From the NCBI RefSeq assembly GCF_030345335.1, contig NZ_JAPVRC010000005.1, positions 124,001 to 188,000 on the forward strand: a stretch of 64,000 nt of DNA. Direction: 5' to 3'. The translations under genes and the position numbers were made by a program. Of this stretch, positions 63,678 through 64,000 are shown one piece after another; position 1 is the stretch's first letter, and the number at the start of each line of letters is the position of its first letter. This DNA comes from Halobacillus campisalis. GTDB lineage: Bacteria; Bacillota; Bacilli; Bacillales; Halobacillaceae. The notes under the pieces are model-generated. The model was not told the origin of the DNA. It saw nothing but the letters and a program-made list of their open reading frames with translations, and made no database searches.

Positions 63678-63805
63678 AAATGGGGTCTTGGAAATGGCTC
63701 GCTTTCCGCGGGGATGACGGCAAGCCTCCTCGAGCTAAAAGCTCTCCGGGGTCTTGCCAGTCTATCCATTCCCGCAGGAGTCTCCCCATTTCCAAGACCC
63801 CATTT
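63678..63805 (-). repeat. Family B structured repeat, copy B13
   Basis: A perfect 20-bp terminal inverted repeat, AAATGGGGTCTTGGAAATGG with its complement. Core GCGGGGAT/ATTCCCGC, GGCAAG/CTTGCC and GAGCT-AAA-AGCTC. The arm resembles those of B6, B9 and B11, but the element is in the opposite orientation. Confidence 0.85.
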
Positions 63806-64000
63806 CCATAATATCAGGAACGAAAACATTACTTACCAAAGCCAAAGAAAGGCTCTACCATAGCGTTTGATCTCTTTCGCAGAGTGATGAATGGTTCTTG
63901 CTTGGTCCCTCTTCATGAAAGTCATAGTTCTTTCAGATCAATTATAAGAACACAAACTGTACTACGTGAATGATGTGTGAGTTTAAATTGTTCCGTCCAT
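63806..64000. other. Non-coding end of the window
   Basis: No gene or repeat that I can support in these last 195 bases. Confidence 0.4.

Noticed and set aside
11364-63805. The dispersed repeats as CRISPR or ordinary terminators
   Set aside because: Copies are single, far apart and of both orientations with no spacers, and most lack a T-run; several already sit next to separate terminators.
1-64000. tRNA, rRNA, prophage, toxin-antitoxin or restriction genes
   Set aside because: I looked for cloverleaf ends, rRNA segments and characteristic motifs and found none that I could support by eye.

Overview
The window is chromosomal DNA from an endospore-forming member of the Bacillaceae. Gene content and order follow the ywj-to-ywa arc of the Bacillus subtilis chromosome (fadF, clsB, argS, ywiB, speB/speE, pbpG, ywhD, ywhB, ywgA, ywfO, lipL, pta, hemQ, gerQ, ywdK, ywdI). 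Many proteins are acidic, which fits a moderately halophilic genus such as Halobacillus; that genus call is inference. Sporulation genes (cwlJ, gerQ, pbpG, a YjcZ-type peptide) show that the organism forms spores. I see no rRNA, tRNA, CRISPR array, prophage or transposase gene.

Layout. 1-7025 (minus strand) is one acyl-CoA degradation operon: thiolase, 3-hydroxybutyryl-CoA dehydrogenase, two acyl-CoA dehydrogenases, a MeaB GTPase, a TetR regulator and the N-terminal part of icmF, with a perfect cre box upstream. 7549-11217 holds fadF (with a FadR-like operator inside its promoter), the divergent cardiolipin synthase and a small XapX protein. 12027-16457 holds argS-ywiB and the polyamine genes speE-speB. 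16589-27154 is a run of conserved housekeeping or sporulation genes, including a LytTR/DUF3021 pair and a frameshifted tautomerase gene, ywhB. 28463-32939 is a two-component system plus a LanFEG-like ABC exporter, probably a peptide-antibiotic resistance module. 33088-35445 holds cwlJ-gerQ and the ywd genes. 36343-50844 mixes transporters, GNAT enzymes, a UbiB-like kinase, a large secreted metalloprotease, a fructosamine-kinase-like protein and an acyltransferase. 51537-54239 holds an M29 aminopeptidase and a photolyase. 54360-58431 is the riboflavin operon with its FMN riboswitch. 58555-63558 holds a small membrane protein, a YjcZ peptide, a UvrX-type Y-family polymerase, and an exonuclease-family gene followed by a GH13 alpha-glucosidase.

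The most unusual content is between the genes. At least fourteen copies of one roughly 120-bp element (called family B here) sit in intergenic gaps in both orientations. Each copy has a terminal inverted repeat whose sequence is private to that copy but pairs almost perfectly, around a core of three further stems that also covary between copies. Two copies are reduced to their arms. A second hairpin family (family A) with its own covarying stems lies between the cre box and the thiolase gene and again inside the riboflavin operon. A third degenerate repeat (family C) recurs at 19.6, 19.8 and 27.8 kb. No gene in the window explains how these elements move or what they do.

Regulatory links visible in sequence: two near-identical LexA boxes join yolD (19 kb) and the Y-family polymerase (60 kb); an 11-bp tandem repeat precedes the LanFEG-like ATPase gene; SigE-, SigF/G- and SigB-type promoters precede cwlJ, pbpG and clsB respectively; and cre-like boxes precede pta and the alpha-glucosidase operon.
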